From Closterium sp. Naga37s-1 (taxonomy: Eukaryota > Streptophyta > Zygnematophyceae > Desmidiales > Closteriaceae): a stretch of 64,000 bases of DNA. Under the pieces are notes generated by a model that saw nothing but the letters and a program-made list of their open reading frames with translations, ran no database searches and was not told the origin of the DNA. The DNA lies in the NCBI GenBank assembly GCA_947471745.1, contig CANJKZ010000826.1, positions 1,488,001-1,552,000 of the forward strand, read 5' to 3'. Below are positions 30,961 through 40,620 of this stretch, one piece after another (position 1 is the first letter of the stretch; each line of letters opens with the position of its first letter). Position numbers and translations under genes: made by a program.

Positions 30961-33900
30961 TCACCCGGCTCCCTGACTCCCTTCGCTTAGTCAGGGACCA
31001 CTTCCTCTCAGTTTGCCCCACCACACTCACCGTTGACCTCCTCGAGGAGCGCCTCCTAGCAGCAGAGAAGAGCATAGTCGCTGTAGGAGCCTCTCGTGGT
31101 GACCCTCGCACCCCCGTCTTTGAGGGGTGTTCCCCCTCCCCCCTCTTGCCCTCTGTTGCTTCTGCTGCTGCGGCCGACCTCGTTGGTTTCGAGTCGGTTG
31201 GCGCTGCGTCTGCCCCTAGCGGGAGACGCCGCACCGGCAAGGTCAAGGGGGGCAAGGGCGCTGGAGGGGCTGGCGGGGGCGGTGGAGGTGGTGGTGGAGG
31301 CAGTGGAGGGGGTGGGGGTGGTGGTGGGAGTGGTGGCGGGGGTGGAGGTGTCGGTGGCAGCAGTGGAGGCGGAGGAGGCGGCGGCGGTGGCGGAGGGAGC
31401 GGAGGCGGCGGAGGTGGCGGAGGCGGCGGAGGTGGCGGAGGCGGCGGAGGTGGCGGAGGCGGCGGCGGCAGCGGTAGAGCTGGTCGCGGCTCTGCGCAGA
31501 GGAGTGGGTCCGGTGGTGGTCCGCGCCAGCAGCAGCAGCGCAGTCGTGAGACCCTGTCCCCTCAGCAGCTTCGTGAGTGGTACGCTACGCGTCAGCGCGG
31601 TGGGGGTACTGGTCCCTGTACCTACGTCCTCCGTACCGGCGACCGCGCTGGTGAGCAGTGCGGGGGCCCGCACTCCACCCAGCGCTGCTTCGGCCGCCTG
31701 ACGGACGCGTGGCGTCACCAGTTCCCTGAGGCCTCTGAGATCCCTCGCTGGGGAGAGCTGTCTAGGGCGGGGGTTGCTATTTTTGATCTTGATTATGATG
31801 CTATTCTTGCTGCCATGTATGCTGTGTCTGGTAGTGTTGAGGGTGACTGTTACCTGTGTGTTCCGCCTGACCCGGGCATTGAGGCTGCTGCTCTAGGTGC
31901 TGGTGAGGCTGCTGCTCTAGGTGCTAGTGCGTCTGCTGCTCCAGGTGCTGGTGAGTCTGCTCTCTCAGGTACTACGTCGGCTCAGGCCTTACACACCTTC
32001 ACCCTTGACTCGGGTGCTTCCCGCTCCTTCTTTCGAGACAGCACCACACTTACGCCGCGTAGTCGGCCGGTTGCAGTCTCCCTGGCGGACCCTTCTGGGG
32101 GTCCTGTCCTTGCTAGCTTCTCCACTGTCTTACCGTGCCCGGCAGCCCCCTCTGGCACCCTGTCAGGTCTCTACCTCCCCTCGTTCTCTACGAACTTGGT
32201 GAGTGGAGCTGATCTACAGGATAGGGGGGTTGACCAGTTCACTCCTGCGAGTCAGCGGGTGACCCACTGCACGTGTGCTCGGACAGGCCGACACTTGGCC
32301 ACGTTCACCCGTCGGCCGGGGTCGAGCCTGTACACACTTACTACTGAGTCTCCTCCGGCTGCTGAGTCTGGTCAGGTAGCTGCGTCGAGTCAGGTGTTTG
32401 CTGCAGCGTCCAGGTCTGGTCCTGAGTCTGCTCCCTGCTCGTGCCGTCTCCTGTCCCACCAGACTCTCCTTTGGCACCACCGCCTTGGTCACCCCTCCCT
32501 GCCTCGTCTCCGAGGCATGGCCTCCCCTGTCCTTGTCTCTGGTCTCCCCCGGTCTCTCCCTCCCCTACGTCCGGGGCCTGCCCCTACCTGCGTCCCCTGC
32601 GTTGAGGGGCGACAGCGCGCCGCCCCTCACTCCTCCGAGTTTCCTCCGACAGAGGCTCTGCTGCAGACTCTTCACATGGACGTGTGGGGCCCCGCCCGCG
32701 TCCGTGGCCAGGGGCACGAGCGTTACTTCCTGTTGGTGGTTGACGACTACTCGCGTTACACCACAGTCTTCCCCTTGCGCAGCAAGGGTGACGTCACTGA
32801 GGTGTTGATCGACTGGATCCGCGTAGCTCGTCTCCAGCTCAGAGAGAGTTTCGGCTCGGACTTTCCTGTTTTGCGTCTGCACTCTGACAGAGGCGGGGAG
32901 TTTTCCTCTGCCCGTCTGGGAGCCTTCTGTCGAGCACAGGGCATCCGCCAGACCTTCACGCTTCCGGCCTCTCCACAGCAAAATGGGATTGCTGAGCGCC
33001 GCATTGGCATGGTCATGGACGTCGCTCGTACGTCCATGATCCATGCGGCTGCCCCCCATTTTCTGTGGCCGTTTGCGGTTCAGTACGCAGCGCATCAGCT
33101 CAACCTTCAGCCCCGGGTCTCCTTGCCAGAGACCTCCCCCACCTTGCGGTGGACGGGGAAGGTTGGCGATGCGTCTGCGTTTCGGGTCTGGGGATCTCGG
33201 GCGTTTGTCCGCGACTTGTCTGCGGACAAGCTGTCCCCCCGTGCTGTTCCCTGCGTCTTCCTTGGCTTCCCCCCTGACGCGCCTGGGTGGCAGTTTTACC
33301 ACCCCACCTCGCGCCATGTTCTGTCCTCCCAGGACGTCACCTTTGACGAGTCGGTGCCTTACTACCGTCTCTTCCCCTACCGCACTGCGCCCCTCCCCCC
33401 GCCGCCGCTCTTCCTTGCGCCAGGTCCTCCCCCGGTAGACCCCCTCCCCCCTCAGGGTCCTGCCCCGTCAGGTGTGTCCCACGTAGACGCAGTCGAGCCT
33501 GTCGAGGTAGCTGTTGACTCTGGTGCTGCTAGAGGTGCTGAGCCTGCGGGTGCCGGGTCTGAGGGTGCGGAGCCTGGGGGTGCTGAGTCCAGGGGTGCGG
33601 AGCCTGGGGGTGCTGAGCCTGGGGGTGCTGAGTCTGGGGGTGCTGAGCCTGGGGGTGCTGAGTCTGGGGGTGCTGAGCCTGGGGGTGCTGAGCCTGGGGG
33701 TGCGGAGCCTGGGGGTGCTGGGTCTACTCGTGTGGCCTCTTGCGGTGCTTCGTCGAGGCGGGAGCCACTCTCTCCGCAGGAGCTGCGCGAGTGGTTTGCC
33801 CGGCGCTGGAGCCGTGCTGCTGGAGCTGGAGGTACTACTGTTGCTGCTGGTCCCGGAGGTACTCGTACTGGCGGTGCTGGAGCTGCTGGGACTGGGGGTG

Positions 33901-36416
33901 CTACTGGGGCTGCTGGAGTTGGACCTGCTGGAGGTACTGCTGGAGCTGCTGGCGGTACTGGAGCTGCTGGTCCTGCTGGAGCTGGAGCTGCTGGAGCTGG
34001 AGCTGCTGGGGGTGTTGGCGCTGGTGGTTCTGCTGGCGCTGGTGCGTCTGAGGGTGCTGGAGCTGGCGCTGTTGGAGCTGGAGGTGCTGCTGGCGCTGGT
34101 GCTGCCGCTGGGAGTACTGGTGCTGTCCCTGCTGGGTCTGGAGGCGCTGCGCGGCCGCGGCCGTACTTTGTTCCGCTCCTTGAGCAGGTTCTTGGTCTCC
34201 CGCCCTCTACTGGTCCTGCTCCTCCCTTAGAGTGTCCACAGCCTGTCCAGTCGCGGTCACAGTTACAGCCCGCCTCCCCCCTACCTGCTCCTTCTCCCTA
34301 CACTGGTCCTACTGGAGGTCTTGCTGAGCGTCGTGAGCCTGCGTCTCGTCCTGCGTCGCCTGTTCGTGCTGCTCGCACTAGTAGTCGTGCTCCGCGTCCG
34401 CGTCCTCCTGCGGTCCCAGGCACACACCAGATGGCACTGCGTCCTTCCACTGCTCCTCTGCGTGTCCCGTTGCCGTCTCCTCCAGAGTCCTCTCTTCCTG
34501 TTCTTGCTGACCCGGAGTCTGACTCTCTTCGTGCTGCCAGTCCTACTGTCACGTGTCTCCTGGCCACTGTTGTCACTGACCCTTCCTTTGAGTCCACTGC
34601 TGCGTCGGCCCTAGTTGCTGAGCTTGTCGACTTTGCTGCTCGCTGTCGTTTAGACTACGCTGCTAGTCTTATTGCTGAGTCTGAGTCTGTCTGTCCTCCG
34701 TCCGTCGGGGGTGAGTGTGCTCTTAGCACGGACGTCCTTGAGGACAGGCAGGAGGAGTTCCAGTGTTTTGCTGCTGCTTTGCCTCATCTCGTGTCCACGC
34801 TGATTGCCCCTGAGGGAGACCCGGATGCACCAGACATCCCGACTCCTCGATCGTACGCTGAGGCGATCGAGGGTCCCTACTCCTCTCAGTGGCAGTCAGC
34901 CATGGACGCAGAGATGGCTTCCTGGAAGTCCACAGGCACCTACGTCGACGAGGTTCCCCCACCTGGGGCGAACATCGTCAGTGGCATGTGGATTTTCAGG
35001 GTGAAGCGGCCGCCGGGTTCTCCGCCTGTCTTCAAGGCGCGTTACGTGGCTCGAGGCTTCAGTCAGCGGCAGGGAGTTGACTACTTTCAGACCCTCTCTC
35101 CCACCCCGAAGATGACCACTCTTCGGGTGCTACTGCACATAGCCGCTCAGCGCGACTACGAGCTCCACTCTCTTGACTTCAGCACAGCTTTCCTGCAGGG
35201 CAGCCTGCACGAGGAGATCTGGTTGCGCCGCCCACCTGGCTTCACTGGGTCGTTTCCTCCTGGTACCCAGTGGAGCCTCCGGCGGCCAGTCTACGGTCTC
35301 CGCCAGGCGCCCCGTGAGTGGCACGACACACTGAGGACTACACTTGCGGCTCTTGGGTTTGCTCCTTCTACAGCCGACCCGTCGCTGTTTTTGCGCACCG
35401 ACACCTTTTTGCCGCCGTTCTACATCCTCGTGTACGTCGACGACTTGGTTTTTGCCACTGCTGACACTGCTGGACTCGCCCACGTGAAGTCCAAGCTGCA
35501 GAAGAGACACACGTGCACAGACCTGGGTGAACTGCGCAGCTACCTTGGCTTGCAGATCACCCGGGACAGAGCACAGCGCACCATTACCCTGACTCAGTCA
35601 CACATGGTGCAGCAGGTCCTTCAGCGCTTCGACTTCACGTACTCCTCGCCTCAGGCCACTCCTCTGTCTACTCGCCACTCGCTCTCAGCTCTGCCTTCGG
35701 ATGAGTCCGTAGAGCCGAGTGGCCCGTACCCAGAGCTTGTTGGCTGCCTCATGTACCTGATGACCTGCACACGACCTGACCTTGCATACCCTCTTAGCAT
35801 CTTGGCACGCTATGTTGCTCCTGGGAGACACCGACCAGAGCACATGGCTGCAGCGAAGAGGGTGTTGCGCTACTTGTGCAGTACGTCGGGCATGGGGCTA
35901 GTGCTTGGAGGGCGACGTCGAGTGGTCCTCACAGGTCACGCAGACGCTTCTTGGGCTGACGACCAGGCTACTCAGCGGTCGTCACAGGGTTACACCTTCA
36001 GCCTTGGCTCCGGCTCTGTTTCGTGGCGGTCTACCCGCTCGTCTTCTGTTCTCGGCTCCAGCTGTGAGGCTGAGATCTACGCGGGGGCCATGGCTGCACA
36101 GGAGCTACGCTGGCTCACCGACCTGCTGACTGACCTAGGAGAGCCGCCTCGTTCTCCTCCAATTCTGTACGTAAACAACAAGGCCATGCTGGCCTTGTGT
36201 CGGGAGCACAGACTTGAGCACAGAATGAAGCACATTGCTCTCCGCTACTTCCTTGCTCGTGAGCTGCAGCAGCGTGGTCAGCTGCGCCTTGCTTACGTGG
36301 CCTCTGAGGCCAACACTGCTGATATCTTTACCAAGGCACTTCCGCCTGGTGATCATCAGCGCTTCTGTACTATGCTAGGTCTTGTGCCTACTTGGCCTCA
36401 CTTGCTCACTTCTTGA
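30936..36416 (+). CDS. A-d polyprotein: Gag C-terminus, PR, IN, RT, RNase H
   Basis: A continuous 1826-residue frame. Order: Gag C-terminal part (MYITLYYIVTRLPDSLR), poly-Gly/Ser tract (residues about 108-185), C/H region, aspartic protease DSGAS with Asp 358, pre-integrase WHHRLGH and CVPC, integrase DDE at Asp 582, Asp 651 and Glu 687, linker of GGAEP pentapeptides then Gly/Ala repeats (about 870-1090), RT with YVDD from residue 1500, RNase H with DASW, CEAEI and then VNN where relatives have VDN (residue 1747). The frame ends LLTS-stop. The true family start lies 158 codons upstream in another frame, so this is a 5'-broken version of a full copia Gag-Pol. Integrase and RT active sites are intact. 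Confidence 0.9.
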   Translation: MYITLYYIVTRLPDSLRLVRDHFLSVCPTTLTVDLLEERLLAAEKSIVAVGASRGDPRTPVFEGCSPSPLLPSVASAAAADLVGFESVGAASAPSGRRRTGKVKGGKGAGGAGGGGGGGGGGSGGGGGGGGSGGGGGGVGGSSGGGGGGGGGGGSGGGGGGGGGGGGGGGGGGGGGGGSGRAGRGSAQRSGSGGGPRQQQQRSRETLSPQQLREWYATRQRGGGTGPCTYVLRTGDRAGEQCGGPHSTQRCFGRLTDAWRHQFPEASEIPRWGELSRAGVAIFDLDYDAILAAMYAVSGSVEGDCYLCVPPDPGIEAAALGAGEAAALGASASAAPGAGESALSGTTSAQALHTFTLDSGASRSFFRDSTTLTPRSRPVAVSLADPSGGPVLASFSTVLPCPAAPSGTLSGLYLPSFSTNLVSGADLQDRGVDQFTPASQRVTHCTCARTGRHLATFTRRPGSSLYTLTTESPPAAESGQVAASSQVFAAASRSGPESAPCSCRLLSHQTLLWHHRLGHPSLPRLRGMASPVLVSGLPRSLPPLRPGPAPTCVPCVEGRQRAAPHSSEFPPTEALLQTLHMDVWGPARVRGQGHERYFLLVVDDYSRYTTVFPLRSKGDVTEVLIDWIRVARLQLRESFGSDFPVLRLHSDRGGEFSSARLGAFCRAQGIRQTFTLPASPQQNGIAERRIGMVMDVARTSMIHAAAPHFLWPFAVQYAAHQLNLQPRVSLPETSPTLRWTGKVGDASAFRVWGSRAFVRDLSADKLSPRAVPCVFLGFPPDAPGWQFYHPTSRHVLSSQDVTFDESVPYYRLFPYRTAPLPPPPLFLAPGPPPVDPLPPQGPAPSGVSHVDAVEPVEVAVDSGAARGAEPAGAGSEGAEPGGAESRGAEPGGAEPGGAESGGAEPGGAESGGAEPGGAEPGGAEPGGAGSTRVASCGASSRREPLSPQELREWFARRWSRAAGAGGTTVAAGPGGTRTGGAGAAGTGGATGAAGVGPAGGTAGAAGGTGAAGPAGAGAAGAGAAGGVGAGGSAGAGASEGAGAGAVGAGGAAGAGAAAGSTGAVPAGSGGAARPRPYFVPLLEQVLGLPPSTGPAPPLECPQPVQSRSQLQPASPLPAPSPYTGPTGGLAERREPASRPASPVRAARTSSRAPRPRPPAVPGTHQMALRPSTAPLRVPLPSPPESSLPVLADPESDSLRAASPTVTCLLATVVTDPSFESTAASALVAELVDFAARCRLDYAASLIAESESVCPPSVGGECALSTDVLEDRQEEFQCFAAALPHLVSTLIAPEGDPDAPDIPTPRSYAEAIEGPYSSQWQSAMDAEMASWKSTGTYVDEVPPPGANIVSGMWIFRVKRPPGSPPVFKARYVARGFSQRQGVDYFQTLSPTPKMTTLRVLLHIAAQRDYELHSLDFSTAFLQGSLHEEIWLRRPPGFTGSFPPGTQWSLRRPVYGLRQAPREWHDTLRTTLAALGFAPSTADPSLFLRTDTFLPPFYILVYVDDLVFATADTAGLAHVKSKLQKRHTCTDLGELRSYLGLQITRDRAQRTITLTQSHMVQQVLQRFDFTYSSPQATPLSTRHSLSALPSDESVEPSGPYPELVGCLMYLMTCTRPDLAYPLSILARYVAPGRHRPEHMAAAKRVLRYLCSTSGMGLVLGGRRRVVLTGHADASWADDQATQRSSQGYTFSLGSGSVSWRSTRSSSVLGSSCEAEIYAGAMAAQELRWLTDLLTDLGEPPRSPPILYVNNKAMLALCREHRLEHRMKHIALRYFLARELQQRGQLRLAYVASEANTADIFTKALPPGDHQRFCTMLGLVPTWPHLLTS

Positions 36417-36613
36417 CCTTGCTTGTACTGTGATCTTTCTATACCTGCACTTGCCTGTTTACCTTTATATATGATCTTGCATGTGAACTGGCCTTGTGGC
36501 CTTGCTCTTGTGCTCGGATTGTGTGGTGACGTTGTGATCCACCCTGAGCTTGCTTTGCTTTGCTTGACTGGTCTTGTGACCTCTTGTTCTCCCCCACTTT
36601 GCCTATGGGGGTG
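36417..36613 (+). other. A-d 3' UTR and polypurine tract
   Basis: Conserved among A-c, A-d, A-e and A-g (GTGAACTGGCCTTGTGGCC, then GAGCTTGCTTTGC, then CCCCCACTTTGCCTATGGGGGTG). The last ten bases before the LTR, TATGGGGGTG, are the likely plus-strand primer. Confidence 0.75.
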
Positions 36614-36737
36614 TGTCAAACTCATATCATATAGCTTGTCTAGGCTATAGTGGGGTAGACACTATGGGGTACAGTTTCCTAGGGTTTCCTACTTGTACCC
36701 AACCTTGTGCTAGTTCATTCATTCCTCATTCTTCACA
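36614..36737 (+). repeat. A-d 3' LTR (124 bp)
   Basis: Identical to 29285-29408, followed by the TACAC duplication. Confidence 0.95.
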
Positions 36738-36746
36738 TACACCTCT

Positions 36747-37303
36747 TACATTCTGTGTTTATAATTTTGATGTTATCTTCATTCTGTAAGCGTAGTATTT
36801 TTTTTTCCTTCCCTCTCGTACTGTCCTCCATTGTTTCATTTCATCTTATCTCGGTCGTTGATTCCTTTTCTGCTTGTATGTTGTCTTTTATTTCCCCGTC
36901 TTCCAAACCTAACATATAGATTATTTTTTCTTTTGTTATATATTCTTGCAACATCTGTCTTATTCCTTCATGTTCACTTCCTCCATTTTGTCGTTCTTTC
37001 TTGCATTCTCTCTACATTCCTTGGCTGCATCCGTGTTATCGTCTCATGTTTGAATATGTTGTCTAATACAATATTCCCATGTCACATGTGTAGCTAATGT
37101 ATGAGTTTGTGTCGTTTGTAAGTTGTGTGCTTTGCCCTGCTATTTGAGTTGGGGTACGCTCACTTACTGGATTTGATAGGGTTGATCATGTTTTTAAATT
37201 TCACATATTGTGTTGTTTCATGTGATTGTTGAATATTCAAAAACTATGCTATTGACTTCCCCACCATGGTAGGCTATGGATGCGGTAGCACATTTTTTTG
37301 GTC
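36747..37303. other. T-rich stretch without recognisable features
   Basis: Pyrimidine-rich, with no conserved frame and no repeat found elsewhere in the window. It is the right flank of the D solo LTR and continues the left flank 89-577. Confidence 0.5.
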
Positions 37304-38342
37304 GTTAGTGTTTACTCTAAGTACTATGCGGAAGCGATTAACTCAGACCACAAACATAAATTAGGCAACACTTAACATCACTTGTGACCCCCCGAGTATG
37401 ACAGCATGTCACCTCATAGCCAAGGGCAAGGGAAAAACAAGTGAGTAGTGATGCCAAGCTTATCTTACAGCGTGAGAGTTCTGGTCAAGCAGGGTTTCGG
37501 CAACACCACGTTACATTTCTACGCTTGTCAATACGTAGTAGTAGAGTATGTACTTGAGAAATCATAAAAGCATTGTTATATTGAAAGCAAATACAAGCAC
37601 ACTTATAAGAGAGGTCCTAGGTACACAAAGGAAACACACAAGGCAGCTTTTTAACTGTCTTCAAGGTCTTTGCATTGCTGTCATTGAAAAACGGTTGTAA
37701 AAATGCCCCAGAAGTTGGCTTGATTTGCCTAAGTAGAATAACTGTCTTCAACCTGCACTGCTGCCAAATTCTCCTCCTGACTCTCCTCGTAAACATTCAT
37801 GTTTACTCGTGTACAATCATGAACGCTCGTGTGAGATTCCTGTTTTTTTTCTTACAAACGGACATTACCGTTTTGTACCTCGGTTGAAATAATAACGCAA
37901 AGCAGCGCGACGTTCTGGCGAATGTTCCTGCACGCCAAGTCAGCGCGAAATCCCGTTAGTCAACTATAATATCCCGAGTGCCCCACGTGCCCCACATACC
38001 CCTCATCGTGACTGAGATATTTCTTGGTCGTGCAGGATAAGACGATCGCTAACGTGATCGTGCGTTGTCATGCGCATGACGGAGCGATCGTGTCGATCCG
38101 TCTTGTATCAATCGTGCGCACTGTGTACAATCGAATCAGTGGCAACACACGCGTGGGGCCTGCGCAGCCACACACGCATGTCAGGACCCCACGCCCGGGT
38201 CCTGACTTCGCACACTTTTTAGTTGACCAGCACAGTATGGTCAACGGAGCTGGTCAAACAATCGAGCCCCACACCAAACACACTCGACACTCACAACAAA
38301 CACTCATGAAATAACTTGAACCTTCATGAAACACTGAACTTT

Positions 38343-38446
38343 CATGAACGCACATGTTCGTCCATGAGAAAACATGAATGTACATGAGCCGACATGAACG
38401 AACATGACTCGTCATGATCCATCATGACTGATCATGATCCCACATG
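38343..38446. repeat. CATG array, exact 10-bp period
   Basis: CATG occurs at 38343, 38353, 38363 and so on to 38443, eleven times at exact 10-base spacing, while the six bases between vary. The other H LTR keeps nine of them (44590-44670) and both D copies keep shorter or degenerate versions. Confidence 0.9.
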
Positions 38447-38519
38447 AAACGAAATGCGAAAGCACATGAAACGAAATTCGAAAACGAATGCACACAGAAC
38501 ACATACAGAATGCGTAACG

Positions 38520-38959
38520 TCAGGGTGCTGACGATTGTGGGGGACAAGCAGTGGGTCCCCTAAACCAAGTGGTACGGGAGTGCTCCAGCTGTAAACATGC
38601 TGAGAGCCTTTGGGTCCATGGTGGTGTTTCATGTGCCTAAGGAGAAGAGGGAAAAGCTTGAAGCTTCTGTGAGATGGGGTGTGCACCTGGGGATTGCAAA
38701 GGACCACAAGGGCTGGCTGCTATGGGACTTGACCAGCCAGAAGCTGAGTGTTTCGAGGGATGTGAAGTTCCTTGAGTCACTGCATTACGAGTGGAAGCAG
38801 CAGCAGTAGAAGCTTCCCACTACACCGCTGATCATTGAGGCTGATGAGGTGCAGCGGCATTCGAGGCAAGTGCAGGTCACTGTCTCAAAGGAGGAGATCT
38901 CTGGGGTGACTGAGGATGGGGGAGAACCTGAGGTGGAGGAGCAGCAGCAGCAGTAGCAG
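38520..38959 (+). pseudogene. Captured copia integrase C-terminal fragment
   Basis: The plus-strand reading LTIVGDKQWVP-stop-TKWYGSAPAVNMLRAFGSMVVFHVPKEKREKLEASVRWGVHLGIAKDHKGW...SRDVKFLESLHYEW is the C-terminal integrase domain of a B/H-type copia. It ends in EEQQQQ at a CAG run. It lies in the opposite sense to element H, within its LTR, where the partner LTR has only an 18-bp stretch. Confidence 0.85.
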
Positions 38960-38986
38960 TGCAAAAATAGTGTTTTGCACCCAACA

Positions 38987-39003
38987 AACTCCCCCTCAAG
39001 CAG
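38987..39003 (-). promoter_or_regulatory. H polypurine tract
   Basis: Minus-strand CTTGAGGGGGAGTT directly precedes the TGTTGGGTGC end of the 3' LTR, the canonical copia plus-strand primer. Confidence 0.85.
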
Positions 39004-39179
39004 TTGCCTACTTGCACTCCCTTTACATGAGCCTAGTTAAGGCTCATGCCGCACAACTTAGCACAGTGCCAGTGAGGTTCTTCAGCAAGCCGCTTCGTGA
39101 GAAAATCTGCCGGCTGCCGCTGAGTCTTCACATAGAGGGGCTGAATGGATTTCCTCTGCACTTCCATGCGTAGCCAATG

Positions 39180-39804
39180 CTACTTGATCTGCATGTGCTT
39201 GGTAAGCCCATGCAGCACAGCGCTCTTGGACATTGCAATGGCACTGGAGTTGTCACAAAACAGCGGTATGGCAGTCTTCTGCTCATGCCCTATCTCCTCT
39301 AGCAGCTTCCTCAGCCAAATCAGCTCCTTGGCTGCATGGTACATTGACATGTACTCGGCTTCAGCTGATGAACCTGCCGTTTCCACTTGTTCCTTTGACC
39401 TCCAGCTCACGTGTTCACCACCAATCACACACACGTATCCTCCCACTGAGGACATGTCCTCCTTTTTTCGAAGCCCAGGTTGCATCGAGAAACCCCGTGA
39501 GGAACAGCTCCCTCTTCCCAATATGCTCACCCTTCTCCTTGAGAATCTCTGCTCCCTTCTGCTTCATCTGAGCCACGACTGAGTATTGAACTCCAATGGT
39601 GGGGTAGGAGTTCAGATAGTGGACGATACGGTCTGCTGCATCCACCTGCTCCTTGGTGGGATTTTGCACCACCCTGGCCAGCTGCCCCACAGCAAAGGAG
39701 ACGCCCGGCCTGGTGTGTACTGCTGCATAGAGCAAGCTCTTGACCATTGACTGAAAATGAGCGTGCTCTCGCTGATCCACACCCTCGTTCTCACTCGCCT
39801 TCAT
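39180..39804 (-). pseudogene. H RNase H
   Basis: Two frames: HFQSMVKSLLYAAVHTRPGVSFAVGQLARV to GFLDATWASKKGG (39415-39804), then MSSVGGYVCVIGGEHVSWRSKEQVETAGSSAEAEYMSMYHAAKELIWLRKLL...PLFCDNSSAIAMSKSAVLHGLTKHMQIK (39180-39480). The acids DAT, EAE and DNS are present. A frameshift lies near 39470. The C-terminal end past TKHM is not in frame. Confidence 0.88.
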
Positions 39805-40620
39805 GAGTTTGAATCCAGATGGAAGAGGTGTGGTGATCTTCCTTCCGACTTCTATCTCATACTTGCTTCAAATGTCATTCATGTACTTCTCCTGGTGCAG
39901 CTTCACCCACCCGTTGCTGACATCCCGTTCAACATGCATTCCCAGGTAGTAGTTCGCCTCCCCAAGGTCTTGCACTCAAAGTTTTGCATCAGCTTCTACT
40001 GCACCTTTATCACCTCCTGCTTGCTGCTCCCGAACAGGAGAATGTTGTCCACGTACACCAGGAACATGACGAGGCTCTCCTTCTCTCCCATGAGGAAGAG
40101 ATTCTCGTCACACGCACTTGCCCAGAAGCCTATCTCCTCTAACACCGATGACAGCTTCTTGTACCAGCCGCGAGGTGCTTGTTTAAGACCGTAGATGGTC
40201 TTGATCAGCTTGCACACGCGTCTGGTACCGTCCTCATAACCGGGCGGCTGCGTCATGTAGACCTCCTCGTATACAAAACTGTAGAGGAAGGCCGTGGTGA
40301 TGTCCATCTGGACAATCACCCACCCACACACGGCTGCACCGGCGAGGAGAACACGATTTGTTGGCAGCTTCACAGTTGCAGCGAATGTTTCTTTGTAGTC
40401 CTCCTTTTTCTTTTGTTGGTACCCCCTTGCTACCAGCCTGCTTTTGTAGACTGACACGGCTCCCTTGATGTCGGTTTTAATCCTAGGGATCCAGCCACAT
40501 TGGATGGCTTTCTTCCCCATTGGCAGCGGCACCAACACCAAAGTCGTGTTCTCCATTTGGCTGTTGTATCCGCATCCCTTAGCGCCAACCACTTGTTCCA
40601 ATCTGGTTCATTTAGTGCTT
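39805..40620 (-). pseudogene. H reverse transcriptase, YVDN active site
   Basis: The frame 39996-40601 reads YKSRLVARGYQQKKKEDYKETFAATVKLPTNRVLLA, QMDITTAFLYSFVYEEVYMTQPPGYE, KTIYGLKQAPRGWYKKLSSVL, FLVYVDNILLFG. The usual YVDD is YVDN, so the second catalytic Asp is lost. Downstream to 39805 the reading continues out of frame (FECKTLGEANYYLGMHVERDVSNGWVKLHQEKYM). Confidence 0.88.

Larger units (their letters stand above)
29285..36737 (+). mobile_element. Copia element A-d, youngest by LTR identity
   Basis: The 124-bp LTRs at 29285-29408 and 36614-36737 are identical by eye, and the perfect duplication TACAC lies at 29280-29284 and 36738-36742. The complete structure is present: PBS, leader, Gag to RNase H, 3' UTR, purine tract, LTR. 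Three lesions stand out: the Gag ATG is ATT (30463), a 12-C run (30924-30935) shifts the frame, and one RNase H Asp is Asn (36174-36176). The rest of the polyprotein is a single 1826-codon frame. Confidence 0.95.
37309..38986 (-). repeat. H 3' LTR with captured fragment
   Basis: Same LTR as 43547-44794 (1248 bp) but with 18 bp near its TGTTGGGTGCA end replaced by about 440 bp of plus-strand integrase sequence (38520-38959). It contains the 10-bp-phased CATG array at 38343-38446 and a weaker phased block at 37797-37830. Confidence 0.9.

Noticed and set aside
37309..38986. Separate gene in the plus-strand frame 38597-38809
   Set aside because: Recognisable as an integrase C-terminal fragment of a copia element, with a stop codon upstream and no start; captured inside an LTR.
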